A stretch of 64,000 nucleotides of DNA from Apium graveolens (Eukaryota > Streptophyta > Magnoliopsida > Apiales > Apiaceae). The first letter of the stretch is position 1, and the number at the start of each line of letters is the position of its first letter. Below, one piece after another: positions 21,703 to 34,189 of this stretch. The notes beneath the pieces were generated by a model. The model did no database searches, was not told where the DNA came from, and saw nothing but the letters and a program-made list of their open reading frames with translations. The translations under genes were made by a program, and so were the position numbers. The DNA lies in NCBI RefSeq assembly GCF_009905375.1, contig NC_133648.1, forward strand, positions 313,165,666 through 313,229,665. The letters are read 5' to 3'.

Positions 21703-24700
21703 CAGGCATCAGTAGTAAATAGTAAGACTATTCTGCGTAAGCTAACTTCACACATTCCGAAACAGGTTTCCTAGCATCAGGACAGAGGTTTTACCTGATG
21801 AGAGTTTATTTTCTGCACACCCTCAACATTTTAGTGTGTGTAGAAAATGTGAATTACAAAAACCCTAAAAAATTACACACACATCCCTAATTGATGCCTT
21901 TAGCCACTTGTTGCTAAGGGAAGAGAATCAGTAGAGTATTTGTTAGGATATACAGGTTTTATTTTTTGACAAGGAGGATATACAGGTTCAAGGGGTTCTA
22001 TTTATTCTTTTCCCGCTTAATAAGTACAATCTGACCTCCTGAAAAAGTAAAAAAGCAATTCGGCTCTCCACTTTACAAAGTCAAGAATTACACTGCAATA
22101 CAGCTTCCCTCATCAACTTTCCTCTCCAAAGCTGCCTCGCATAGTAATATCTAGAGAAACTAAGGGGTGAGGCTATGAGGGACAGCGAGAGGTGCACGAG
22201 GCATGAAGTTCAGAATTTAGATCTCCTAACAGTTGATATGCTTGATTTACAATAGAGTAAATAATATATATCATGAAATTAACAGCTCTGAAGGACATGC
22301 ATGCAAATGTCTTCCTGATCTGATATCTGATTATTGTTGACTTGTTATCCTCATCATCACATCGAAGTGGGCGTTTTCTTTAACCTTTTTCTTCTTCTTA
22401 CTTTACCTGTACTCTTCCTTGCAGTAGTAGTCTAGAATTTTCATTTAAATTAGTTTGCAAACATGGCCGTCGCCTGAATCAGTGTAAGTGAGAACCAAGA
22501 GGCTACTTTAAAAGACTTCTATTTGATTAATTCAGGTTTAACTAGTATACTGTTGACCTCATGATACTTTAAAGTATAATTCTATTACTAAACTTTCTGG
22601 TTAGCAAATAGGAACTGGATTTTGTAGTTGTATGAAACCACTGAATCTCCTGTTTCTGGGAGATTGTGGTAATATACTGACAATTGCAACCTTTAAGAGG
22701 AACATGTAAAACCAAATAACAGTATTGATTTAAGCAAACCAGCAGAAACATTTGTATTTGATAAGCTCAAAAACAGTTTACCTTCCATATAAACATGTAA
22801 AATGTAGTTATTGCTACTTTGCTATCCAGATCAACTGATTTGGCACGGATCCAAAGTATCAATGACAGCATCATATGGCCCAATACCTATACCAATCCAA
22901 AGAGACTATGTTAACATATATAGCAGCTGTCTTTGAAAATATTTCAAAGACAATGATAGTGCACCAAGTTCACACAGGAGAACAAAATGTAAATCCTGCT
23001 GCAGCCCTAGATAATAATGAGAAGTACAGAAGACATAAATTATGTGAAGTCTTGTATTGAAAAGAGAGTCTGCTTATTAAACAGAACAATCCAAATATAA
23101 TTCGCTCCAAAGGCTGGAGAATGATGCCCAAAAGTACCGTTATTAATTTGCTCCAAAGGCTGGAGGAGGATGCCCCTACGATTATAGCAGCTGCGTAAGC
23201 CATTTGAAGCAATGTTATACAAATCCAGAATACCTGAAAAAGTTGATTCTAGCACAATGAGTACCTGCAGAGCATCAAGTTTAAAGCCCACAAGAGATGA
23301 GAGCTGGACGCAACATTTCTAGCTTACCCGCTTTTGGCCTAACCGGACAGTAAATGACCGAATGCCATATATCTGGTCCCCAACAATATCAGGTATGTCC
23401 TACAAAAAATCCAATGTAATTATGTAACTCGCTATATAAAAGTAATGTATGCACCTAAAACAAAATAAACAATATAAAAAATGGTCACCAAAGACTAGGG
23501 AACAGTTAAAATTCAAAATTTTGAGACGCTTTATTATTTCAATTATTTGATATTGAATTACATTGAGTATGATACAGAAGTAGAGAAGCTTCAGAGAATA
23601 CTCTTTTCTCAACAAAAATGGGGAAATAATAGCAATCACCAAGAGTTTAATTAAATACAAAGAGGATGCTGTTAATTTTTGTCACAAAAAATAATTTGAG
23701 AGGTATTCATTTAACTGTACACGAGAACTAGTCTGCCCGGGAGATGCATAGTTCCAGAACAAAATAATGTCCTCTCCAATATCTGAGAAAAAATATAACT
23801 GAAACATGTTTAATTTTTTCAGAGTGGCCTTTACCTTGAATAGGGCTATGACAACCGAGAAAAAACTCATGAATCCGGTTGCAAAGATCACTGGCTTCGG
23901 GAAGATAGCTGGTCTGCCATAAACATGAGTCTGGAAATTAACCAAGTATGTCAGTAATTGAAGGTCGGTAATGCAATTTAGAGGAAGCAATATAATACAG
24001 CCCATAAAAGCTATAATCTATAAGAGTTTGAGGTCGTATTTCAAAACACAACAAAAGGACAATAAGTGTGTTTTTGACCCTGAGGATGTTGAGAGTATGG
24101 AAAGGCATTGTCAAGACTGGCTCAAGTTCAGACGATTCCAAACTTCTGTATGAATGTGTACATTTGACGTGGAATTCAGTATTTCCAACACATGCCTCAC
24201 ATAAAAGACCAACATATAATACATAAATTTACAAAGGGAAGGGAAAACCTGCACATGCAGATAAAATGCAATTTGAACGATCACTGCTCGTACAGCCAGA
24301 ATGCACATGGCTGCAACTACAGCATATCTCTTCCATCTCAAAAACGGTATCTGAGTTAATAGACTAAGATATATTAGAAGCGTCATATAATTTAATAAGG
24401 TCTCTGTGATACATCATACAATTAAATCATCTGATAACCAATACATAAGTTCTACAAAATCAACTACTAGGCTTGTTGCCACAGCAAGAACATGTCGTTG
24501 TTTATATAAACATATTTGACAGCTTCCAATCTGCAGTTTGTATTGAATATTTCTATCTTCATACAATTATGCTGAGAATCTTGTGCCATCAAACATGCAA
24601 ACAATAGAGAAAAACAAAACATTACAATCCCTGGACATCATGTTGAGGAAAGTATTGATCAGATATGCTTCTAAAGATGAACAAAATGTTTTCTCTGAAA

Positions 24701-27700
24701 AACAGAATAGACGTTTCAGCAACTGTAACGATTATTTATTAACCTCAATGACTACTTGCTCACGATTCAGCTTTATGGTTCATGGAAATCTATTGCTTCG
24801 TGGTACAAGGGATCTGCATGTTCTACTTGACTACATAAAAATAAGATACAGTAAAGAGTGTTTGATCTTTGATTCCTTTGACAATACATGTTAAAGGTTC
24901 AGCAGTCTTTTCTCTATAATACATGATATGGTGACTTGATATGAGAGGGACCTTGAGTCACTCAAGAAAGTGATGACCAAATATGAAGTGCACTTTAATT
25001 GATACATATGTACAGCGGCAGAATCAGATTTCATCCATAAAAGCCATATCCATACTCCATAAAAAATCGTATTTGCTCAATAATTTATTATGATTTAATC
25101 TAGAACTGTAAAAAAAGAAAGAAGCAGAGTATCAAGAATACAAGCACAAGAAGATAAAAATAAAGAAGCAGTAAAAAAAAGGGAGCAGAAAGTAACTAAA
25201 AAATGACAATGTATTGGGCAATATATATATATACACACACATATACACACACACAATTAATAAAATAATCAACAAAACTTGCAACTAATAAGAGAACAAA
25301 GGGTATAAGCAGAACAAAACCAACAAAAAGGAAATAAAAACAGATAATTACGGATATACACTATAAATTTGGATGAATAAAAGACTGAGACAACTTACAT
25401 ATCAATACAATTAACCAACAAAATTTGAACACTAACTGGCTGGAAAATAAAATATTAACGTGTGCATACAACTAGTGTGTGATGAACAAGGGAAAGATAT
25501 AAATGAATACCAGAACCACCAAAATGATAAAATATTTACAACTACTAAGCTACAGTACAGTTGAACCATATATTTTATTTAATATAACATATCTTTTTAT
25601 TAAGTAATGTATTTCAATTAAACTACTAAATTTGGACTAACTAGTAAAAGATTGAGTGCTCGAGCCTCTATGAAGAAGTGAAGCTGCGAAGGTATGGATG
25701 TCGTAAGTTTTTAAATTTAAGCAATTGGACATTTCTTAAATTATATATTTTTCGCCACAGGACACTAGTGGCTCCACCCCTGCATACACACACAACAGCT
25801 TAAAAGGAACATGGACAACATCGAGCAGAAGTCATATTGAAGTTCATCGTGACTATCTTACAATTTTCGACTTTGATGAGACTATGAGACCTGATGAAGA
25901 TGTATATTTAATGCAGAAAACAAGAAAGTTGACTATTCCATTTTTAAAATAATGTAAGAAGTTTCTAGGGTTAATTAATTTGAGTGATGAATGATTTGTA
26001 GGAACAGAAAGATACTCTAAATATATTCTAAATGACATACTTATAAATATATGATTCCTATTTTTTAAAATTTCATTCCCTACTAAAATTACAATCTATT
26101 ATTTATATTAGAATTTAACTTAAATTATAATTTATTATTTTACGCTAGAATTTTATTAAAATAATAATAATAATAATAATAATAAAATATGAACAAAAAA
26201 TTATAAAATATTAAAGGAACCCGTGCATGGCAGTATGACACAGGATTTAAGCTAGTAAGCTAGTATATTTACTGCATAAACAAGAAAGTTGACTAGTTCA
26301 TATGTAAATTAAGGTAAGAAGTTTTTATGGTTAATCAAAATAAATGGTGAATGATATATAAAGTATTCTAACATCATATAAATGACATAGTTTACTTTCT
26401 GTCACGATTCAAACTCACCGAAAAGCGAAAATTCACAAAAACTATTAAAAAGTAGTCTACAAACTATGCAATGAAAGATTCCTAAATCCTGAATGCGCAT
26501 TTATAAGAGTTCGTAATTAAGGGAAGTGGAATTTCTTTATTATATGGATATAACATCTGTACTCAAGATTTTCTGGTCACTTGTGCCATATAAGAACTGA
26601 AACCCAACTTACATTGACTGAATATGCGGTTCCAAGTACAAAACTGATGAACAGGGCCAACAGTAAAGGCTGTGAACCAACAGACCATCCAAGGCAAAAA
26701 CTCTGTAAAACATAGAAAGAAATTGGTATTTAGTCAAATATTGATACAGAAGTTGAACTTAAACGAGAATCCTAGCTTTCTCCTCCTTTCTATGAAAATA
26801 AAGCAATATGATATCCCTGTTTAGATAACAGATGTAGAAACTTCACAAACGGCCTTAGTATACAAGTAGGAACACTTTGTGTTGAGCCCTAAATATGAAA
26901 ACGTTGGCACTTTGCAACAGCATATGATTCCTCAAATAAACTGTATCATAACAAGGTGCACACTAGTACAGAAAACCCAAACGTAATGCATGAGACAACT
27001 CAAAATAGTACTCTCTCCGTCCCTTTTTAGTTGTCAAATTTGAAAAAAAAAAATTGTCCGTATATAGTTGTCTTACATTTTTCTACATATTTTTCCATGT
27101 TTACCCCTACATTCGTATTTCCAATGTTTGACTTTGCTGTTAGAATATAGATCCGGTTGGGCTAGGTCCATTCTCTAAAACCTTAAGGTGTTAGAGAATG
27201 GCCCTTTCCAAGATCTTAAATTCTAATATTTGCAACTAAATAGACACACCTAACTCACCATTTAATGTATTAATTAGGGATATACATGGAAACAAGGTAA
27301 ATAATTCAAATTTTCTTAATATGTGTATTTTTTTGCAAATGTGACATCTAAAAAGGGACGGAGGTGAGGGAGTAATGCAGACAGAAAAAATGAAGGATAG
27401 GCTTAAAGTCCCATAACATCAAATCAAGCGAATCTTATTTTTGATTACCTGTACTCTAGTGTAGTTCAAATTTAGTCCATGTTTACTTTACAATATTTTA
27501 AACATTTTTCTTTCTCTTATCAACCAAGGAAAAATAAGATACAAGTTCTCTATACATGTAATAGAAAAATTACTTGAAAATTGGAAGTCCTGCAAATATC
27601 CACATTGAAACCAATTTATCGATCTCTAAAGAAAGAAAGTAGCTACACAAATTTTTAGAAGTGACTCCATTTTTTATATTACGAAGCATGATACTTATAT

Positions 27701-30552
27701 CTCATACAATCATATCCAAGAATGGTGATTTTATATGTATATACTCAGTGTTGCGCAGTTTCAAATTCCATACCATAATAGCAAAAGATGTAACAAGGAT
27801 GACTCCGGTGGCGACAGAATACTCCCCTGATGCCAGTGGAAGATATGGCTTATTAACCTGAAACATGAAATCACGACAGAGTTAAAGTTTACACATTGCA
27901 AGTGAAACGGGAACATACATACAGATATATGCAGTTCAGCACTTTTAAAAAGCCGTTTTCCATCTCAATGAAATAGAAAATATGCATTTGGCTTAAAAAG
28001 GCTGACATACACAAATCATAACCTGTTGCATTATACCAAAACACACCTTGTATAACAAGCAACTATAATTTAGAAAAAGGGAATTTAGGTAGAGAGGATA
28101 GTTCCAATTTATTATAAGACCCGCCACAGTTTTTCAGAAATTAGTTCCCACACTGCAATATATTATATTACTGTTAAAAAATTAACAGTAAGCATGACTA
28201 CCTTGTCTATTTCTATATCGGACAACTGATTAAGACCAACAATATAGATATTCATGAAAAGAGCAGCAACAATTGCCTGCGAAAAAGAATTAAAAGCATA
28301 AGAAATTAGTAGATGAAGCGAGTAACAAAGTAATTGACATCAATAGAACTTGATCACCTCTAACACCCCGGTGAAAAATATTGGAGAAAAATCTGATAGT
28401 TTCTCAACTGCAAGGAGAGAAACTGAAATAATGCTCAATGCCTGCCCACATAAAATTAAGATAAGTCTCTATCAATGCTCAGAACATGAAAGAAATTAAA
28501 GAGAAAACCCTAGTTATTGGAGTCTTAAAGTTTATGTAATGTATCAGAGAGAAAATCTAACTGTTCCTATCACTGTGTGAGGCCTAGAGAACTTGTAGAA
28601 AGCATTTAATGCATCTTGTAGTGATCCCTGCAGACTCTTGGGTTGATAAGAGAGAGGTTCAGATTCGAGGGGCTGTTCAGAAGCTGCATTCACCAGATAC
28701 TTTGTATCCCCTCTCCGGTAGAGCGAAAAATTATTGTTAAAGCCTCCAGCATGTTGCACCACCAAATGTTGTCGACAATTCATGGCAGAGTAACTTTCTA
28801 TAGTGTTCCATGCTCGGCACCTCAGAACTCGTAGATCTGTTCGAAGATCCAATCAGTTATATAGCCTACAAATTGTAGGAATATGCAGCCATTGGGAAGA
28901 AGACATTACTCTAGGACTGATCTTAAAGCAGGATTGTAGAACATGTGATATATCTTTAGGAATTTTTTTTGAATTCACTGTCCCTCTTAGAATGAGGAAC
29001 AACTTTTACATGCTCTGAGATAAAATAAGAAATAATATTTAGCAAAAAAAAAAAATAATAATAAAAGTAGGAAACATTTGTTTAGACAATAAATGATATG
29101 TTTCGTAGAAGAAACGCCCAACTTGATTAATACAAATGAGATGGAATGCTCCTAAGTCTTCCTCAAAATTATTAGAAGTGCCAAGAAAGTAACTAATCAG
29201 GAAGAAACACAACAACTAAGCCAACTGGAATCTCAACGGTGCAGAAAAATATAAATTTTTTTATTAGTCATCTGCTATTACTATCTAGTGTATTTGTAAT
29301 TATATTATCTAATTAGGATTACTGTAGAATTTATCTTTACAGTAATATAAGTAGATCACTATTTGCTCGGGAGAGGATTGAAAAAAGAAACCGGATCAGC
29401 TACCATCTGAAGTTGCAAGCTCTTCTACATACTTAAGGTATTAGTAGATGAGCTTAAGAATCCAGTATTTTGAAAACGTCTTAAGTGGCCAAAAATTCAG
29501 TACAGCATCCACCTAATGTGAAACACTAATTGAATCATGTATCTTTAAGCCTGCCCTCACTCAGTGATCCATCCATTTTTTTAGTGAACTACCACGAGCC
29601 CGCCTTTTTGGGACCATATTGTAGTGCCCAATTTTTATTTTTTTTGAACATATTGGGGGTATAAGGGTGCGAACTAGAAACCTCATCTAACCTTAAGCTC
29701 TCACGCTACCATCTTTAATCTTAGGGAAATTTTAACATAATGGCATAAACTTGTGGAAACATGTTATAAATTATACATTCTTCGGTAGAACATGAAACAA
29801 CATAAACATGGAAACCATAGTTTAGGTATCACATGACATGTTAGAATTTACAAAATAACACTTAACATGTTTCATTAACCAACCGAAAACAACTTAACCT
29901 AATACACAATTAAATAGCATAGTTTGACCGAAATTGTGTAATGATATTAATAGCATAGTGGTAGATGGTAGACGCAACATATTTTCCATTAGACCCACCG
30001 TTTAACCATCCAACGAATCAAAAATGTGTTCTCTTGCCTAAATTGTATAGTTCTACAATACATACATATATATGGTAAAATTACAATAGTTAAACTCCAC
30101 TTGCTGATAAAATTGGCTAAACCCTCCTAAAACCCCACCCCTGAACCAGCATAAAAATAGAAAGTGTACCCAGGATTCAATTTCACTCAGACTTTTCAAT
30201 TATTCTTTTTCAAGAAATGAATTGATCATTCATAATTTCATACTATACAGAATCTAACTGGCTGCTCAAGGTCAACAAAAAATACAATAAATCCAACATG
30301 AACAAATTTTATTTTTTCGATAGTATTGTAGATAGAATAACCAGATACCCATAAGCTAAATTAACAAAAAGCACTCTAATTAATCTAAATCTTGATTAAA
30401 AACCATATAAAAGTTTTAAATACATAAATAAAGAAAAAAATAAATAAAACAGTGAGAAATGGGAAACTACCAGGAGAGTGTGAAGATGAAAAATCAGCAG
30501 AAACAGGGAAAGAATAAGCTTTGGGAAAGGAGCTTATAAGCAGAGACTCCAT
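21551..30552 (-). CDS. VTE2: Homogentisate phytyltransferase-like UbiA prenyltransferase, 12 exons, 400 aa
   Basis: Exons on the minus strand: 30552-30471, 28836-28562, 28441-28358, 28276-28202, 27857-27774, 26702-26613, 24350-24249, 23930-23835, 23399-23328, 23233-23138, 22886-22782, 21592-21551. All junctions are GT-AG and the frame stays open for 400 codons, the usual length of the family. The N-terminus (MESLLISSF, Ser-rich, then DLRVLRC) looks like a plastid transit peptide. Two Asp-rich prenyl-diphosphate/Mg sites are intact: NQLSDIEID at residues 163-171 and KDIPDIVGD at 296-304. Hydrophobic exons give about eight or nine membrane helices. [11 protein letters not shown] and [14 protein letters not shown] are hallmarks of the plant homogentisate branch. 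The expected reaction is homogentisate plus phytyl diphosphate, making the tocopherol precursor in the plastid. Homogentisate geranylgeranyl transferases and coumarin prenyltransferases of some plants share these motifs, so the substrate is inferred. The ATG chosen is the first in frame, and it recreates the family's MESLL start. Confidence 0.9.
21663..21700. repeat. (AT)n microsatellite in intron 11 of the prenyltransferase gene
   Basis: Nineteen uninterrupted AT units, 70 bp from the acceptor of the last exon. It is likely to vary in length between individuals. Confidence 0.95.
23101..23180. repeat. Tandem duplication across the exon 10 donor site
   Basis: Two copies of GCTCCAAAGGCTGGAG followed by a G/A-rich stretch and GATGCCC, offset by 46 bp (23104-23130 and 23150-23176 on the plus strand). 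The right copy codes for the end of exon 10. The left copy lies in intron 10 and lacks a GT at the position matching the real donor (23137-23136). Confidence 0.85.
25221..25255. repeat. Compound (AT)n-(AC)n microsatellite in intron 6
   Basis: A run of AT units passes into AC units with one interrupting ATAT. It lies inside the 2.26-kb intron 6. The rest of that intron (24351-26612) holds no recognisable gene. Confidence 0.9.
26161..26186. repeat. (AAT)n microsatellite in intron 6
   Basis: Eight to nine ATA/AAT triplets in AT-rich intron DNA. Confidence 0.9.
27011..27372. mobile_element. Stowaway-like MITE in intron 5 of the prenyltransferase gene
   Basis: The left terminus CTCTCTCCGTCCCTTTTTAG and the complement of the right terminus, CTCCCTCACCTCCGTCCCTTT, pair apart from a 3-base insert. 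TA dinucleotides flank both ends (27009-27010 and 27373-27374). It is 362 bp with no ORF. It lies wholly within the intron, over 400 bp from exon 5 and over 300 bp from exon 6, so it need not disturb splicing. Confidence 0.88.
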
Positions 30553-30670
30553 TTGATTTGATTATGCTGAGCTTCAGTGTTGCTTGTTGCTGTGTGAAAT
30601 TTCTAGCTCAACATCACTGCTGCTACTATAATAGTATAATGTAATGTGATATAATATATTATATTATTAT
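30553..30670 (-). promoter_or_regulatory. Likely 5' leader and core promoter of the prenyltransferase gene
   Basis: On the minus strand an AT-rich block with several TATA-like phrases (TATAATATATTATATC and TATACTATTATAG, 30625-30665) precedes a 60-100 bp leader and the ATG at 30552. I cannot tell which phrase is used. Confidence 0.4.
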
Positions 30671-31271
30671 AAAAGCAGCAGGCAAAAAAGCTTGGGAGGT
30701 AGGACTGGGACAACATTAGTTGGTATTCTATTCATGTGAACCAAACATAACCCATCGTTGTCCATTAATCACACATTCACACCCTAGCTTTAGTTGCATT
30801 TATAGTCACTCAATTCTATTTCCATTGTGATGTCTTTATTAGAAAAATTATCATTTTTCATGTGACCGGTTAGTCCGGGACAGGAATATGTTGTATTTAA
30901 ATTTTTGTATTTAAATCTTTTGGACACGGTCTTCGTCCCATTAATTTATATACAAATTTTTTTAGGCAACATTGTATGAAAATTAAAAAGAATTGTAATT
31001 TAGTGATAAAATGTAAGAAACGTGAGTGGAGTGACGGGATAAATTAATATTTAATATATAAAGTGGATGTAATGGACGAAAGTAATCGATTTAATTGTAT
31101 GTAGTTAATTTTATTATTACAAAATTTTACTATTTTAGGTAATTTTTAAAATGTATATAAATTACACAAATATCTCGAAAATGTATAGAATTGAAAGGAA
31201 AAAATGGAATACCATTTTTCATGTGACTGATTAGACCGAAATATGGATATGTTGCATTTAACTTAGGGTCC
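30671..31271. other. Intergenic DNA with a diverged direct repeat
   Basis: No gene seen. CATTTTTCATGTGACCGG at 30850 and CATTTTTCATGTGACTGA at 31215 open two similar stretches of about 50 bp in the same orientation, both continuing to ATATGTTG(T/C)ATTTAA. The second lies just upstream of the Tat-type LTR. They may mark the ends of an unrecognised inserted sequence. Confidence 0.5.
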
Positions 31272-31782
31272 TGTTAAGAGTCGATTTTGCTGATGTTTGG
31301 ACATGATGAATGACGTGACGACTTGAAGCAATGTTCAGACGACGTGATGACATGAAGAGAAGACGTGACGAGAAGAGGCAGAAGAAAGAAGACAAGTTGT
31401 GATCAAAAGCTGTGGACATGAAGAACAAAGTCAGCAACGCCCAAAGAAATAGGGATAAGTGAGAGACTAGGTCTCAATTAAATAATAAGACAGTGGAGGA
31501 AAAATAGCATAAAAAGAGGGATAATGTATTTTTGAATGGGGGAATGAATTATATAATGATATTTTTTCATGTACAATAACACGTAATTTTCACATCTCAC
31601 TACTTAGACTTGAGAGAGATCATACATTATAACACATATTTTAGTGGAGATTTTTGGTTGGGCATCGATCCCACCCGCGGTTTTTGCCCTCTCGGGTTTC
31701 CGTGTCAATAATTTTATTTCTTATTCTTTACATTAGATTACTTGATAAGACATAACCTAGATAGATTTAGCTATTAACCCAC
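31272..31782 (+). repeat. 5' LTR of Gypsy-1 (approximate)
   Basis: The candidate start is TGTTAAGAGTCG. The end is uncertain, placed at CCCACA shortly before the primer site. It contains a typical LTR 3' region: TTTTTGCCCTCTCGGGTTTCCG at about 31680 looks like the R/U5 signal of plant LTRs. Boundaries cannot be confirmed because the 3' LTR is absent. Confidence 0.45.
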
Positions 31783-31801
31783 ATTATATCGAAAAAATAA
31801 T

Positions 31802-31818
31802 TGGCGCCGTCTGTGGGA
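31802..31818 (+). other. Primer-binding site of Gypsy-1
   Basis: TGGCGCCGTCTGTGGGA is the kind of site used by Tat and Athila elements, which prime with a tRNA other than initiator Met. The exact tRNA cannot be fixed from sequence alone. Confidence 0.65.
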
Positions 31819-31849
31819 AACTAGCTAACAATCTAATCGGTTCCACACG

Positions 31850-33373
31850 ATGACTAACGATAAACAAATAGAGACATCCGATCGAGGAGAAGAAACGGTA
31901 GTGAGCTCGGAGATGGCTGCAATATTGAAGAAATTACAAGCATAAATGGAGGCACTGAAATCTGAAAACGCAACGTTAAAGAAGGAAATCACAACGGCAA
32001 AATCCAAGACAAAGACAACAAGCAAAAAACACATACCAAGTGGGGTACGGCGTTTGGATATGGACGAGGACATAGGGTGGGGGAATAAAGAAAAAGAGGC
32101 GGATGATGTGATTGTAGTCGACGAAAACGGAGATGATTCAATGCATGACAAGGATGTCGAAGAAGGTCTCCATGAAGAACGTTACGAAGACGATTATGAC
32201 AAGAGCAGCACGGATCGTGAGAGGGGGAGTTCCAAACACAGATCAAGAACAAAGAGCCACATTCCAGAATCGGTAAAAAAGGAGCTACAAGAAGTAAGGG
32301 AGATGATTCAACGCATTTCAGGAGTCCTAAAACCTTTGGAGAAATAAACTCCAACCAGCTACGTAGATTCGCCATCTACAGATGATATAGCCAAAGTGGA
32401 GATTCCAAAGAGATTCACGGTGTCCTACATGGAACCTTACGACAGTTCAAGTGATCCACTCGAGCACATTGCCCAGTACAAGCAACGAATGTTTACTGTA
32501 CCAATAACCATTGAGTTAAAGGAGCCATGTATGTGCAAAGGTTTCAGTTCTACACTCACGGGGCCAGCCTTGCAATGGTTTATTGGCTTACCAAACGGAA
32601 GTATTGGAACCTTTGTAAATCTGGTGGATGCTTTTAACACACAATATGCAAATAGCAGAGTGTTCGAAAAAACCACGAGTGACCTCTATAAGATAACCCA
32701 GCGATATCGGGAACCACTGAGGGACTATTTGACGCGATTTAACAGGGAAAAGGTCACCATCATTAACTATGACGCGCAGAAAGCAATTAAAGCTTTTAGA
32801 AGAGGCTTGGAGAGAGATTCCCCACTTGATGATGAGCTCATGAAATATCTGTGTGGTACAATGGATGACGTACAAGCTAAAGCTATGACATAGGTGAGAC
32901 TAGAAGAATATAAGAGAGAGGAAGATGAGAAGTATTATCTTCCTAGTCGCAAGATGCCAACCACAAGATTAAGAGACCACAAACCTTATTCAAAGAGCAT
33001 AAGAGAGGAATCACACATCTATTCCCCACATGAACGTGTGGATTGGAGAAAAGAACCAAACTTGTCCCCTACGTATGACAGCTATGGGTTTAACATAACA
33101 CCATCAACCATGATAAGAGAATTCCACAAGTTTGGAAATGTGGTGAAGTGGCCACCCAAATCCAACAAGCCTAAAGAAAATCCAGACTCAATGATGTGGT
33201 GTGACTTCCATGGCGACTATGGTCACAGGGATTACGATTGTGTCGCATTGAGAAGGGAAATTCAAGCCCTTGTCAAGAAAGGATACCTGTCAGAATTCAT
33301 GAAACAGTCAACACATGTGAGGAAAGAACGGACACCACCATGTCAACCACCTCACCCCTTCATCACAAGGTGA
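31850..33373 (+). pseudogene. Gypsy-1 gag
   Basis: One frame from MTNDKQIETSD runs to 33373 with stops at 31943-31945, 32345-32347 and 32891-32893. The central part (32400-32890) is a Retrotrans_gag capsid domain with the hallmark GPALQWFIGLP. An acidic/basic coiled region precedes it. After the third stop comes a CDFHGDYGHRDYDC motif near 33208, which occupies the zinc-knuckle position in Tat gag. The three internal stops are TAA, TAA and TAG at places where related proteins commonly carry glutamine. Role when intact: capsid and RNA packaging. Confidence 0.8.
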
Positions 33374-33403
33374 TCAATTTCATAGCCGGAGAATCAGATA
33401 TGT

Positions 33404-33763
33404 GTGGGCGACATACTCTCAAGCAAAAAAAGAATTGCGAGACACTCATGCGTATGTGTCGCACGAGTTGATGTTCAAACTCCTAGTGTACCAAGAGTCT
33501 ATTTCGATGAAGAAGACATGAGTCGTCAAAGTAAACCTCAATATGACAGCCTAGTAATCTCTCTACCTGTGGGGAATTGTTTGATCAAACGAGTCCTAGT
33601 AGATAATGGAAATGCAACCAACATTATGATGCTTTCGACACTAAAGCAGATGGGATTGGCTAAAAGTGACATGTTGAGAAAGTCAACCACACTCGTCAGC
33701 TTTAGTGGAGAAACAAAAGAACAATTGGTGAGATTGTTTTGCCAACATATGCACAAGGTGTAA
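33404..33763 (+). pseudogene. Gypsy-1 protease
   Basis: Contains VLVDNGNATNIMMLSTLKQ, matching the retropepsin active-site region of Tat elements, where D-N/S-G is followed by a hydrophobic stretch. The frame is lost near 33380-33480 and again near 33750, where ...QHMHKV ends and the C-terminal part continues in another frame (VIIDCDSTYNIILGIAWIHD, 33780-33840). Role when intact: processing of the polyprotein. Confidence 0.7.
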
Positions 33764-34189
33764 ATTTCTTACATAAATTTGTGATAATTGACTGTGACTC
33801 AACTTATAACATCATTTTGGGGATAGCATGGATTCATGACTTAAGGGCCATTCCATCAACATATCATCAAGTCATAAAGTTCCCGACACCTTGGGGAGTA
33901 CAACAGATACATGAAGATCAGCCAACGATAAGGGAATGCTACAAGACATGTTTAAAGCCGAGCATTATGCATGAGGAGCGAGCCAAAGAAACCTGTGGTG
34001 ACAATATCAGGACCATAGAAACTAGCAGAGGTAGATTTGTTGAAAAGAGATAAGAAGGTTTTGATAAGAGAGGATCTTGCTCCGACACTTAAGTCCAATC
34101 TGGTGAAATTCTTGACATCATGACTAGATGCATTTGCTTGGGAGCATGAGGATATCACATGTGTGAGCCCTGAAATCATCACGCATAAG

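Noticed and set aside
24583..24894. ORF of 103 codons between prenyltransferase exons
   Set aside because: It lies within intron 6, on the strand opposite to the gene, with no recognisable domain.
29665..29712. Second pol III-like A and B boxes on the minus strand in intron 1 of the prenyltransferase gene
   Set aside because: GGTAGCGTGAGAGC and TAGTTCGCACCC are suggestive, but they are only about 36 bp apart start to start and no element ends are visible.
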